NCBI GenBank assembly: GCA_012270885.1
Contig: JAAXHN010000018.1
Location: forward strand, 1-36,479
Source of the DNA: Acidimicrobiia bacterium
Lineage (GTDB): Bacteria > Actinomycetota > Acidimicrobiia > Spongiisociales > ZC4RG35
Direction of reading: 5' to 3'
DNA: 36,479 nt
The notes beneath the pieces were generated by a model. It ran no database searches. It had not been told where the DNA came from and worked only from the letters and a program-made list of their open reading frames with translations. How positions within the stretch are numbered: the first letter of the stretch is position 1; each line of letters opens with the position of its first letter. Positions 7,553 through 16,045 of this stretch are shown one piece after another. The position numbers and the translations under genes are program-made.

Positions 7553-7906
7553 TTAGACGTAGATGCCGACGAGAATCAGCACAAGAGTGAGAACGGTCAC
7601 TGCCGTGAGCCTCTTTCCCCTGATCGGCTCCTCGACCTTGGCAGTCCTGGTTTTTCCGACCTTGAACACCAAGGCCGCAATCAGCATCACCACGGGATGA
7701 AAGAGGTCATCCCAGGTCTGGTGAACGATCAAGAGGATGATCCCCAGTAGCACCTGGACATCCAACATGATGGATGAAACCGTTACAAGGACGGGGTGAT
7801 GGGAGGAATCCTTGTTCCATCTGGCCAGCCCGATCACCACCATGGCGATCAAAGCTGCCAGAACCAGCCACCGAAGCCCCGAATGTGTTTCGAGCAGAAA
7901 GTCCAT
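7553..7906 (-). CDS. Small four-helix membrane protein
   Basis: 117 residues with four hydrophobic segments near residues 11-29, 39-61, 70-83 and 99-116. The opening HSGLRWLVLAALI resembles small membrane proteins often labelled cytochrome-b-like in databases. Several His residues (H8, H36, H37, H62, H70) sit near membrane edges and could bind heme or metal, but there is no classical heme motif. The function is unknown. It has its own ATG at 7906 and lies 65 bp after the endonuclease IV gene on the same strand. Confidence 0.65.
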   Translation of the reverse strand: MDFLLETHSGLRWLVLAALIAMVVIGLARWNKDSSHHPVLVTVSSIMLDVQVLLGIILLIVHQTWDDLFHPVVMLIAALVFKVGKTRTAKVEEPIRGKRLTAVTVLTLVLILVGIYV

Positions 7907-7971
7907 AGTCCGAAATTATATCCGTTAGGCCATGCGGCGATTAGGGGTTTGCCGCCGTCCTGCCCAGTTGG

Positions 7972-8733
7972 TCATCCGGTAGCGGTCTGGTCCCGGAGCC
8001 AGACGATATCGGCTTCCTGACCCTCGGACGGGGTTTCCACCACCACCGGGGCTCCGGCGTCTCGGACCACGTCGGCCAGGAGGTCCGGGGGAATCTCTCC
8101 TGACTTCAAGTTGGCGTGGCGGTCCCGGCGAGAGTTGAATGGATCACGGGAGTTGTTGGCATGCACCAGGTCAATTCTCCCGGTTACGGCCATAACCCGT
8201 TCCACCAGCCCCTCCAGCGGCTCTCCCCCCGCCCACGCGTGGCAGGTGTCGAGTACGAACCCGACTTCCAGATCACCGATCTCCTCCCAAAGCCGGCGCA
8301 CGTCCTCGAGGCGCCGGGCAGCGGCAAGGTTCCCGGAGGCGGTGTTCTCGATAAGGACCGGGACTTCGGTGTCGAGGTGGGCCAAGGCCTTGCGCCAGCG
8401 CCCCGCCGCCTCCACGAGGCTGCTGCCCCCTGTTGCATGGCCGCCGTGCACCACCACTCCCGCTGCTCCGATTCGGGCTGCTGCTTCGCAGGTCTCGGCC
8501 AGAATTCTCCGGCTCGGTATCCGTACCCGGCTCTCTCCCGCCATGACGTTTACCAGATAGGGGGCATGCACGTAGATAGGAATGGGGGAGGAACGCAACT
8601 CCTCGGAATCCGACCGGGGCAGGGGCTTTCTCCAGCTCTGAGGATTTGACAGGAACACCTGCACGACTTCGGCGCCCACCGCCCGGGCATCGGCCAGCGG
8701 GTGCCGGTTGGACAGGTGCGCTCCGATCATCAT
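7972..8733 (-). CDS. nfo: Endonuclease IV-type AP endonuclease (AP endonuclease family 2)
   Basis: A zinc AP endonuclease cleaving DNA 5' to abasic sites in base excision repair. It has 253 residues against about 285 in E. coli Nfo. All expected metal ligands can be placed: H56 (VHAPYL), H96 (VVVHGGH), E129 (IENTASG), D162 and H165 (LDTCH), H191 (LVHANNS), D204 and H206 (RRDRHANLKSGE) and E233 (VVETPS). The N-terminus MIGAHLSN is typical. The start is ATG 8733 or the adjacent ATG 8730. The first overlaps the stop of the upstream membrane gene as ATGA, implying coupled translation. The main alternative is a related TIM-barrel sugar isomerase, but the Nfo motifs fit better. Confidence 0.9.
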   Translation of the reverse strand: MMIGAHLSNRHPLADARAVGAEVVQVFLSNPQSWRKPLPRSDSEELRSSPIPIYVHAPYLVNVMAGESRVRIPSRRILAETCEAAARIGAAGVVVHGGHATGGSSLVEAAGRWRKALAHLDTEVPVLIENTASGNLAAARRLEDVRRLWEEIGDLEVGFVLDTCHAWAGGEPLEGLVERVMAVTGRIDLVHANNSRDPFNSRRDRHANLKSGEIPPDLLADVVRDAGAPVVVETPSEGQEADIVWLRDQTATG

Positions 8734-9311
8734 GGGGTGTCCGCCGTAGCCACTGCGCTTTCTTCTGCTATGCGATCGAGGTAGTGGTTTGCCACAGTCT
8801 CCACCACCACTGCCCGCACAGACCAATCCGAGGCCAGAACCCGCAGGATGCGTCTTCCCGTCCATCTCGCCCCCCAGGGATGAGAGGGGAGCCCCGGCTG
8901 GTGCCCGTTCTGCCGCAGAACTATGGTCAGACTGGACAGGAGGATCCCGTTGTCGTCCACCGGCTGGGAGAAGACCTGGCTGATCGATTCCCAGGGCAGG
9001 GGGACAAGGGGCCGGAAGGGCCCCAGCAAGGCAATGGAGAGACCGTCTGAACCCACTGTGAAGACCGGACGTATCCGCATGGCCGATACCAGTCCCCACC
9101 CCAGGAGGAGAACCCCGGTGGCCAAGATCATCGCCGCCCACACACGTTCCCGGTCTTCCAGGATCTCATCGCCCGCGAAGACCCGCTCTGCCAGCCCCGC
9201 CGCCAGCCAGTTCCACCACAACAAATCGAACGCCGCCACAACCAGCACTCCGCCCGACAGCACAGCAATCCAACTGCGCCGAGACGAGTTGTACACGGTA
9301 AGTGTCTCCAT
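8730..9311 (-). CDS. Membrane protein with PH-like cytoplasmic domain
   Basis: 193 residues with two hydrophobic segments (about 14-40 and 57-78). A soluble beta-rich part follows, beginning RPVFTVGSDGLSIALLGPFRPLVPLPWESISQV. That pattern (short strand, turn, then a W-E/D-x-I motif) is typical of bacterial PH-like domains anchored by two helices. The function is not known. It is translationally coupled to the endonuclease IV gene downstream (ATGA overlap). AGGAG lies just before ATG 9311. Confidence 0.6.
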   Translation of the reverse strand: METLTVYNSSRRSWIAVLSGGVLVVAAFDLLWWNWLAAGLAERVFAGDEILEDRERVWAAMILATGVLLLGWGLVSAMRIRPVFTVGSDGLSIALLGPFRPLVPLPWESISQVFSQPVDDNGILLSSLTIVLRQNGHQPGLPSHPWGARWTGRRILRVLASDWSVRAVVVETVANHYLDRIAEESAVATADTP

Positions 9312-9333
9312 GTTCTCCTAGGGGCGGCGGGTT

Positions 9334-9347
9334 ACACGATACCGTGT
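9334..9347. promoter_or_regulatory. Small inverted repeat in a divergent promoter region
   Basis: ACACG and CGTGT flank a 4-base centre in the 119-bp gap between the leftward PH-like gene and the rightward phosphatase. This is a possible operator. The evidence is the symmetry and location only. Confidence 0.22.
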
Positions 9348-9430
9348 CGGAGTTGAACCCGCCCTGCCGCGGGCGCCATTGCAAAGGCGGATTGGCGAAA
9401 GGGTAGGGCCGGTGGGTAGCTTTGGGTGAG

Positions 9431-10111
9431 ATGCGGTTGATTCTGATCCGGCACGCCGAGCCTGACTGGATACAGGGAGGAAGAATGGTGGGCAACCCGG
9501 CTCTCACCGAGTTGGGGCGACGTCAGACGCTGCAGTTGGCCGCACGGGCCTGGTCCGGGGTTGACGAACTGTGGGTTTCGGAGTTGCGACGCGCCCGGGA
9601 GACCGCCGCTCCCCTGGCCAAGGAGCTGGGATTGGAGCCGCGGGTGTTCGAGTGGATGAACGAGATCGGGGACCCCGTCGAATGGGATGGGATGTTCCAA
9701 AGCCAGGTTGATGCTCGCATCGCCGAGTTCTACAACCAGCCGACGATCGACAAACTGTGGGAAGGAGTACGAAGAGGGGAGTCCTACGGAAGCTTCCAGA
9801 AGAGAGTCACCGACGGGTTGCTGGCCACCCTGGGTCACTACGGCACGGAGATGATGGAGCCCTCCCAACCGCGGCTGTGGAAAGTCGGGAGCCGGAAGTC
9901 AATAGTGCTGGTTGCCCATGGCGGCACGAACGGAGTGATTTACGAGAACCTGCTGGGATGCGGGGCGACGCCCATCGCCTGGCACAAGTTCCGTTCCCTC
10001 CACACAGCAGTCTCCGTGCTCGAGTCGTATCCGTTGGCCGATTCCTGGATGTTCTCCCTGAAGAGCTTCGGGGACGTGACTCATCTCTCGCCGGAACAGG
10101 TGACCGGATAG
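9431..10111 (+). CDS. Histidine phosphatase family protein (phosphoglycerate mutase-like)
   Basis: A branch-1 histidine phosphatase. The catalytic motif is LIRHAE (Arg7-His8 from ATG 9431). VSELRRARETAAPLAKELGLE supplies the second Arg and the Glu region, and VAHGGTNGVI supplies the second His. About 226 residues. It acts as a phosphomonoesterase or mutase, and the substrate cannot be told. A TTG three codons upstream (9422) is an alternative start. The ATG gives the usual spacing of the RHG-type motif to the N-terminus. The gene ends two bases before the convergent prenyl synthase. Confidence 0.85.
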   Translation: MRLILIRHAEPDWIQGGRMVGNPALTELGRRQTLQLAARAWSGVDELWVSELRRARETAAPLAKELGLEPRVFEWMNEIGDPVEWDGMFQSQVDARIAEFYNQPTIDKLWEGVRRGESYGSFQKRVTDGLLATLGHYGTEMMEPSQPRLWKVGSRKSIVLVAHGGTNGVIYENLLGCGATPIAWHKFRSLHTAVSVLESYPLADSWMFSLKSFGDVTHLSPEQVTG

Positions 10112-10113
10112 GT

Positions 10114-10920
10114 TTACTGCCCGTAACGACGTTCTCGGCGGGAGAAGTCCCGCAGGGCCCGGAGGTAGTCGACCCGGCGGAATGCGGGCCAGTAGACATC
10201 CACGAAGACGAACTCGGCGTAGGCTGACTGCCACAACAAGAACCCGGACAGTCTTGACTCTCCCGAAGTGCGGATCAAAAGGTCCGGATCAGGGGAACCG
10301 GCGGAGTACATGTGCCGGGCCAGGCCGGCGCCGTCGATCCGTTCCGCCAATTGTGCCGGGTTCTCGACACCGAGGCTCAGTTCGGCTACGAGGTTCTGGC
10401 ACGCATCCACGATCTCCTGGCGACCGCCGTAGCCCATGGCGATGGTCAGATTGCAGCCCTCCGTCCCCGGGCCGGTCTTTTCCATGGCGCTCTTGGCGGC
10501 GGTGACCAGGCTGGTTGGCAGCAGATCCAGGCTTCCAATAAACTGCAGTCCCATTTTGTGCTGTCGACACCGCTGGGGGAGGCGCCCGAATAGGTCCACC
10601 AGCACCTTGTAGTAAGGCTCGAGTTGTGCGGCGGGACGGCTGAGATTCTCCTTTGACAACACCCAGGCAGTGATCGCCGGTATACCGAGCGCTGTCGACC
10701 AGTCCACGAAGTCCTCGAAGCGGCGCATACCCTCCAGATAGCTGTCGACGTAGTTGGGAAGCCCGCTCCGGCGGGCGTAGCGTCGATGACCGTCGAGGAT
10801 AACTCCCACATGTCGGGGGAAGCGGGAGGCATCCATCTGCTTGAGAAGCCGTCTCTCGTAAATGCGATAAAGGAGACCGGTGAAGGGGGAGATCATGGTT
10901 CCTGGGTGTTTGCTGACCAC
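10114..10920 (-). CDS. Short-chain Z-isoprenyl diphosphate synthase (UppS family)
   Basis: A cis-prenyltransferase of 268 residues condensing isopentenyl diphosphate with an allylic primer. The layout matches mycobacterial Rv1086 (Z-farnesyl diphosphate synthase): an N-terminal LYRIYERRLLKQ segment, GYGGRQEIVDAC, DPDLLIRTSGESRLSGFLLW and WPAFRRVDYLRALRDFSRRERR. The catalytic Asp is D43. The normally conserved DGNRRWA motif reads DGHRRYA (43-49), with His for Asn and Tyr for Trp. GTG 10920 lies four bases after the stop of the ABC permease. ATG 10896 is an alternative giving an N-terminus closer to Rv1086. It is the last gene of a seven-gene run. Product chain length is not certain. Confidence 0.88.
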   Translation of the reverse strand: MVSKHPGTMISPFTGLLYRIYERRLLKQMDASRFPRHVGVILDGHRRYARRSGLPNYVDSYLEGMRRFEDFVDWSTALGIPAITAWVLSKENLSRPAAQLEPYYKVLVDLFGRLPQRCRQHKMGLQFIGSLDLLPTSLVTAAKSAMEKTGPGTEGCNLTIAMGYGGRQEIVDACQNLVAELSLGVENPAQLAERIDGAGLARHMYSAGSPDPDLLIRTSGESRLSGFLLWQSAYAEFVFVDVYWPAFRRVDYLRALRDFSRRERRYGQ

Positions 10921-10924
10921 AAGC

Positions 10925-11707
10925 CTATCTTGAGCCTCTTGGGTCCCAGCTGAAGAAGCGGGTGGTTATCACCAGCCCCAGCCCCAGCCACGCGCCCATT
11001 GTCGCCAGGTTCTCCCAACCGAGTACCGGACCGGTGTGGAAGGGGTCGAAAGAGGCGCCGAATGGTTCGGCAAAGTGTTTGAGTGGGAAGATGTCTCCCA
11101 GGATCACCAACCATCCCGGGGCATCCTCGAGCGGGATGAAAATGCCCGAGATGAAGGCCATTGGCAGGAACATGGCGTTGGTCACCGCGGGCACTGTGTC
11201 GGCAGTCCTGACGATGGCGCACACTGACAGTCCCAGCGCCGAGAAAGTGGACATGCCGAGCACAAAGACGGACAGCGCCACACCGATGTTGTCCCATAGC
11301 ATGACGAATCCGAACAAAGACCAGCCAACCACGAACATGGCCACTACCGAGACCACCGCAATCCATACACCCGAGCCGATCCTTCCGGCCATGTAGATCC
11401 ACGGGGTAAGGGGAGTGCCCCGCACCCGCTTGAGAATGCCCTGGTCCCGGGCGAAGGCGGTCCCGATCGACAGGTTGCTGAAGGTCGCCGAGCAGGCGGC
11501 AAACACCGCCATCGCCGGCGCGAAGAATTGGGCAAACCGATAGCCGTCAGCCACTTCGGAGCCTCCGAACAGAACGCTGAACAAAGCCAGGAAGAAGACC
11601 GGGAGGGCCAAAGTGAAGAAGGCGGCCACGGGTGTCCTCCAGAACGTGCGGTTCTGGCTTCGAATCTGCCTCCACAGCAGGGATAGGTCAGCGCGTGAAG
11701 CCGTCAT
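10925..11707 (-). CDS. ABC-2 type transporter permease
   Basis: A membrane subunit of an ABC exporter, 260 residues with about six transmembrane helices. A cytoplasmic motif is ARDQGILKRVRGTPLTPWIY. The ABC-2 signature lies near the C-terminus (PAVTNAMFLPMAFISGIFIPLEDAP, described as residues about 172-196). Its ATG overlaps the stop of the ATPase gene (ATGA), so the two are made together. Such exporters move drugs, lipids or polymers. The prenyl synthase immediately downstream hints at a lipid-linked or envelope substrate, but that is inference. Confidence 0.9.
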   Translation of the reverse strand: MTASRADLSLLWRQIRSQNRTFWRTPVAAFFTLALPVFFLALFSVLFGGSEVADGYRFAQFFAPAMAVFAACSATFSNLSIGTAFARDQGILKRVRGTPLTPWIYMAGRIGSGVWIAVVSVVAMFVVGWSLFGFVMLWDNIGVALSVFVLGMSTFSALGLSVCAIVRTADTVPAVTNAMFLPMAFISGIFIPLEDAPGWLVILGDIFPLKHFAEPFGASFDPFHTGPVLGWENLATMGAWLGLGLVITTRFFSWDPRGSR

Positions 11708-12615
11708 TCCTGGCCTCCCGTTGTGTCGGCCTCATCCATGATGTCGAGGTAGATGTCCTCCAGGGTGGGCAGGCTCACCTCCAGGCCGGCCAACTCCACT
11801 CCTCTCTCGGTGGCCCACCGGGTGAGGGTGTACAGATCGGTGGTTGGGTCGGTGGATCGGTAGGTGACCTTGCCATCGCTAATCTCAGGACCATCGCCGA
11901 TTGCGGGCAGGTTTGTCGTATCGGACACACTGAATCGGACCGTGGTGACCACTTGGGCCGAGCCCAAGGATTCAGGCGTTCCTTCCGCCACGATCCTGCC
12001 CTCTGCCAGCACGATTATCCGGTCGGCCAGATGCTGGGCTTCGTCGAGATAATGGGTGGTGAGGAGAATCGTCTTGCCCAAGGCGGTGAGCCCTTCCACC
12101 AACTCCCATGACTTGCGTCTGGCGGCGGGGTCGAATCCGGTGGTGGGTTCGTCGAGGAACACCAGGTCGGGGTCTCCCACAAGCCCCAGGGCCAGATCGA
12201 GCCGCCGACGCTGTCCGCCCGACAGGGTCTTTATCCGGGAATCCGCCTTCTCCTCCAACCCTACCAGAGAGACAAGTTCATCAACGGGGCGTTGCCGGGA
12301 ATAGGCCATCCCGTACAGTTCGACCGCTTCCCGCACGGTCAGCACCTCTTCGACCCCTGTCTCCTGGAGCACAATCCCGATCCGGTCACGAAACGCCCTT
12401 CCTCCGGTAGCCGGGTGGAAACCGAGCACGTCGATATACCCTTCGTCCGCCCGGCGGTATCCCTCCAGAGTCTCGACTGCCGTCGTTTTCCCTGCCCCGT
12501 TTGGACCAAGGAGCGCCAATACTTCTCCTTCGGCCACCGTGAAGCTCACCCCGTCGAGAGCGGTCACTTCGCCATAGGTCTTGAACAGGTTCTTGACGGT
12601 GATGGCCGCAGGCAC
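11704..12615 (-). CDS. ABC transporter ATP-binding protein
   Basis: The nucleotide-binding subunit of the exporter, 303 residues. Walker A is GPNGAGKT (37-44), the Q-loop is LQETGVEE, the ABC signature is LSGGQRRR (131-138), Walker B is LVFLDEP (151-157), and the switch His is H188 in TTHYLDEA. A C-terminal extension of about 80 residues (from SAQVVTTVRFSV) is typical of DrrA/CcmA-like exporter ATPases. It lies five bases after the AtuA-family gene and overlaps the permease by 4 bp. Confidence 0.94.
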   Translation of the reverse strand: MPAAITVKNLFKTYGEVTALDGVSFTVAEGEVLALLGPNGAGKTTAVETLEGYRRADEGYIDVLGFHPATGGRAFRDRIGIVLQETGVEEVLTVREAVELYGMAYSRQRPVDELVSLVGLEEKADSRIKTLSGGQRRRLDLALGLVGDPDLVFLDEPTTGFDPAARRKSWELVEGLTALGKTILLTTHYLDEAQHLADRIIVLAEGRIVAEGTPESLGSAQVVTTVRFSVSDTTNLPAIGDGPEISDGKVTYRSTDPTTDLYTLTRWATERGVELAGLEVSLPTLEDIYLDIMDEADTTGGQE

Positions 12616-12620
12616 CGGAA

Positions 12621-14516
12621 TCAGGATACTTCGAAGACGGAAGGGCGCTGAGACTCGGTCTCTCGGTGGAGGCTCTTGGCGGGCGGCTTCTCCCTGCGGG
12701 GCTGTTTAAGCCGGTTTTCTTCCAGGAGCGATATGGGGATGGGAACCAGCTTGGCCCGCAGGTACTCTCCAAGGCTCTTGGCCTGCGGATCGGTGCGGGT
12801 GCTGGACGACACGCCTTCTCCGAGTAGTCCCCGGACCACGAAGTTGACGGCCCGCAGGTTGGCAAGAACGTGACGCTCGATGTCCAGGCCGGCAGCTTCG
12901 GACACCAATTCCCGAAAGCGAGACTCCGACAGGAGACCAACCAGCCACCCGAAGGCTTCCTCGCTCTCCACCCACACTCCCACATTGGCGTCACCCCCCT
13001 TGTCACCTGAACGGGCTCCGGCAATTCTCCCCAGTGGGACCATCACCGTACCGCCGCTCTCCCGGGAGGCGAGTCCGAAGTCTTGTGGTGCAAACGATTC
13101 GGCGCTATCCGGGTCTCCACCCCTTTCGTCCGCGGTTTCTCGCACCGTCGGCGGAGAAACGGGAATCTGCTTCTCCCGGTCCCCCATCCGGACCTGCTGG
13201 ACGACCTGGGAGGCTTCCACGGAAGTAGGCCAATAGACGGCATAGGGGGAGGAGTCCCGGGGCGGCGCCGTCATGAAGAATCCCGGATAGTGAGCGAGGG
13301 CCAGTTCCACCGCGGCCCGGGAAAAGCGTTTTCCGACCTTTTTGGGATCAGGGTCTTTCACGGTGATGCGGAGTTGGGACATGGCGGCCTCATTGGTGGC
13401 AGGATCGGCGTGGCCCGTGCCGTCGAACGAGACCGCTGCGTCTGCGAACTGCTCCGCCCCGCCCAGACTCTTCCACAGGGCTTCGGTGACCGATTTCGCC
13501 TTTAATTCGGCGTCCAAGCCGGTGATCACCATGGTTACCGAGTTGCGATACCCCCCCAGATAGTTGAGGGCGACCTTCAGGGTGGAAGGTGGCGGTTCCC
13601 CCTGCACTCCGGTTACCGCCACCCGGTCAGGACCCTCCTGGGAGAGCCTTATCGAGTCCAGACGGGCGGTCACGTCGGGATTGTGATATCGAGGCCCGCC
13701 CACTTCATACAGGAGCTGAGCGGTGACCGTTCCCACCGACACCAGGCCACCGGTTCCCGGGTGCTTGGTGATCACGGCCGAACCGTCCGGGGAGAGTTCA
13801 GCGATCGGGAACCCCACCCGCTCAGGTCCGGGCACCCGTTCGAAGAAGGCATAGTTGCCTCCGGTGCACTGAGCTCCGCATTCGATGATGTGGCCCGCCA
13901 CCAGGGCTCCTGCCAACCGGTCGTAATCCTCTGCGGCCCAGTCGAAGGCCCACATTCCCGGCCCGATCACAACCGCGGCGTCCGTAACCCTTCCGGTCAC
14001 CACCACATCGGCTCCCCAGGAGAGGGCCTCGGCGATGCCTCTTCCACCCAGGTAGGCATGGGCGGTAAGGGGGGTGATACCCGACGGGAGGGGCTTTCCG
14101 GTGTCGAAGTGGCGCAATCCGTTGATCGTCTGCAATTCTCCGACGCGCTCGGTGAGGTCGTCGCCGGAGACCCAGGCGATCCGGGCACCCAGACCGAGCC
14201 GGTCCGTCAATTCCTGCAGACGCCCGGCCATGCCCTGCGGATTGAGGCCACCTGCGTTGGACACCACCTTGATCCCCCGATCCAGACAGGTTCCCAGCAC
14301 CTCTTCCATTTGCGTCAAGAAGGTTCGTACATACCCGGCCTCCGGGTCACGGCGCCGCAAACGCCAGAGGATCGCCATCGTCAACTCGGCCAGGTAGTCC
14401 CCGGTGAGAACGTCTATTGGTCCCCCCTCCACCATCTCCCGCGCCGCGTCCAGGCGGTCTCCGTAGAACCCGGAGCAATTGGCTATGCGGAGGGCCTTGG
14501 CGCCGGTCGCCGTCAT
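12621..14516 (-). CDS. Acyclic terpene utilization AtuA family protein (DUF1446)
   Basis: About 631 residues from ATG 14516, whose ATGA overlaps the aminopeptidase stop. The N-terminal DUF1446/AtuA domain has LRIANCSGFYGDRLDAAREM, LTGDYLAELTM, VVSNAGGLNPQGMA, GRVTDAAVVIGP, ECGAQCTGGNY and KHPGTGGLVSVGTVTAQLLYE, all hallmark segments. After a linker with acidic and Ser/Pro-rich sequence comes the AtuA-like C-terminal domain (PLGRIAGARSGDKGGDANVGVW). A basic tail of about 25 residues follows (KQPRREKPPAKS). The family is named from a Pseudomonas citronellol/geraniol pathway, but the biochemical reaction is unclear. No other atu genes are present here, so that pathway should not be assumed. Confidence 0.9.
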   Translation of the reverse strand: MTATGAKALRIANCSGFYGDRLDAAREMVEGGPIDVLTGDYLAELTMAILWRLRRRDPEAGYVRTFLTQMEEVLGTCLDRGIKVVSNAGGLNPQGMAGRLQELTDRLGLGARIAWVSGDDLTERVGELQTINGLRHFDTGKPLPSGITPLTAHAYLGGRGIAEALSWGADVVVTGRVTDAAVVIGPGMWAFDWAAEDYDRLAGALVAGHIIECGAQCTGGNYAFFERVPGPERVGFPIAELSPDGSAVITKHPGTGGLVSVGTVTAQLLYEVGGPRYHNPDVTARLDSIRLSQEGPDRVAVTGVQGEPPPSTLKVALNYLGGYRNSVTMVITGLDAELKAKSVTEALWKSLGGAEQFADAAVSFDGTGHADPATNEAAMSQLRITVKDPDPKKVGKRFSRAAVELALAHYPGFFMTAPPRDSSPYAVYWPTSVEASQVVQQVRMGDREKQIPVSPPTVRETADERGGDPDSAESFAPQDFGLASRESGGTVMVPLGRIAGARSGDKGGDANVGVWVESEEAFGWLVGLLSESRFRELVSEAAGLDIERHVLANLRAVNFVVRGLLGEGVSSSTRTDPQAKSLGEYLRAKLVPIPISLLEENRLKQPRREKPPAKSLHRETESQRPSVFEVS

Positions 14517-16042
14517 AGGGGGCGGCTGTGCAGGGGCGACTCCCGGCAAAGTTCCTCCACCGCATCGGGGGCCCTGGGGAGGTCGGCCGTGAGCACGTCG
14601 CAGCCGCCGGTGGTAATCACCACGTCGTCTTCGATCCTGATTCCGATGCCCAGCAGTTCGGGGGGAATCGGATGTTTGACCTTGGGGGCTGCCTCGCGCA
14701 ACTCCTTGTGGAGGCTGGCGGCCGAGGGATCGAGCATCCGTTCCTTCATCCACTGGTCGGAATCGAATTCCAGCATGGCAAACTCGACTTCGGGGCGGGA
14801 GGGATCCACATAGAGGCCCGGTTCCACGGTGAGCGCCATGCCGGGTTCCAAGGGACGATGGGCGCCGTCCAGACGGTAGGAGCCCACATCGTGGACGTCC
14901 ATTCCCAGCCAGTGGGAGGTCCCATGCATGAAGAACTCCTGGTAGAGGTGCATGCTCATCGCCTCTTCGGTGCCGGTGGGAAGGAGACCCATCTCTACCA
15001 TGCCTTCCACCAGGATTGCGAGTGCGGTGTCGTGCGGCGACCGGATGTGGTTGCCCGGGCGGCAGACCGCGATCGCTGCCTCCTGGGCCTCAAGCACCAC
15101 TTCGTAAACTCGGCGCTGGGGGGTGGTGTAGGAGCCGGAGACCGGGAAGGTGCGGGTGATATCAGACGTGAAGTGGTGGAGTTCGCAGGCGGCGTCCACC
15201 AACAGCAAGTCACCATCCTCCATCCGCCGGTTGTTGTCGACGTAGTGGAGGATGCAGGCATTCGATCCGGAGGCGACGATGGAGGGGTACCCGTCGCGGG
15301 GAGAGCCTCCCATCCGCCACACGTTTTCCATGGCGGTCTGCACCTGGTACTCCCATCGTCCCGGTCCTGCAAACCGCATGGCCTCCCGGTGTCCTTCCAT
15401 GGTCAGATCACAGGCATCCCGAAGCCATTGAATCTCCTGAGGGGATTTGAGAAGTCGGAGTTCGGCGAGAATGGGACGCAGGTCGGAGAGGTGTCGCGGG
15501 AGTTCCATCCCCAGCCGGGTCCTCAGTGCATGGGCCTTTTTCCAGAGGTTCATCACTGGTCGGGACCGTGCGCCTCCGGCCACCGAATGCCAGATCACCG
15601 CCCGCCCGTCCGCCAGCTTCAGGAGGCGGCTCTCGAATTCGGTCACCGGATAGGAGGCGTCGGCGCCGTACAACTCCTTCGCGCCTTCGGTTCCCGCCCG
15701 GGACCCGTCCCACATCTCTTTCTGGCGGTCCCGGGGTTGTACGAAGAGCGTGAATTCTCCTTCGGGGTGTCCCGGTGCTATTACTGCCACGGCATGGGGC
15801 TCGTCGAAGCCGGTGAGATAGAAGAAATCGGAGTCCTGGCGGAATGCATAGTCCACGTCGGGGTTGCGCAGTCCCGGGACCCCGGCCATAACCACCGCCA
15901 ATCCTTCGGGACCTACTTTCTCGGCAAGTCGCCGCCGGTTGTGAGCATGAGAGTCATTCATCTCGGCACGTGGTTTTCGCAGGAGGGTGTCCCTGAAAGG
16001 ATACGAGCTGATCAATCCCTGGCGCTCATCCGGAGCGGACAC
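14513..16042 (-). CDS. Aminopeptidase P family protein (M24B, Xaa-Pro)
   Basis: A dinuclear-metal aminopeptidase releasing N-terminal residues before proline. The protein has 509 residues. The N-terminal domain has YAFRQDSDFFYLTGFDEPHAV. Metal ligands are D283 (LVDAACE), D294 (TSDITRTFP), H377 (HGTSHWLG), E407 (TVEPGLY) and E471 (IRIEDDVV). Between E407 and E471 there is an extra stretch of about 44 residues (near 418-463) compared with E. coli PepP, where GLY and GIGIRIE are separated by a short loop. GTG 16042 follows the previous stop by three bases. ATG 15961 (Met28) is an alternative start. Confidence 0.92.
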   Translation of the reverse strand: MSAPDERQGLISSYPFRDTLLRKPRAEMNDSHAHNRRRLAEKVGPEGLAVVMAGVPGLRNPDVDYAFRQDSDFFYLTGFDEPHAVAVIAPGHPEGEFTLFVQPRDRQKEMWDGSRAGTEGAKELYGADASYPVTEFESRLLKLADGRAVIWHSVAGGARSRPVMNLWKKAHALRTRLGMELPRHLSDLRPILAELRLLKSPQEIQWLRDACDLTMEGHREAMRFAGPGRWEYQVQTAMENVWRMGGSPRDGYPSIVASGSNACILHYVDNNRRMEDGDLLLVDAACELHHFTSDITRTFPVSGSYTTPQRRVYEVVLEAQEAAIAVCRPGNHIRSPHDTALAILVEGMVEMGLLPTGTEEAMSMHLYQEFFMHGTSHWLGMDVHDVGSYRLDGAHRPLEPGMALTVEPGLYVDPSRPEVEFAMLEFDSDQWMKERMLDPSAASLHKELREAAPKVKHPIPPELLGIGIRIEDDVVITTGGCDVLTADLPRAPDAVEELCRESPLHSRPL

Positions 16043-16045
16043 TGG

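Noticed and set aside
12621-14753. The 710-codon open frame as full length for the AtuA protein
   Set aside because: The first 79 codons lie over the aminopeptidase gene and show no family similarity. ATG 14516, coupled by ATGA, is the natural start.
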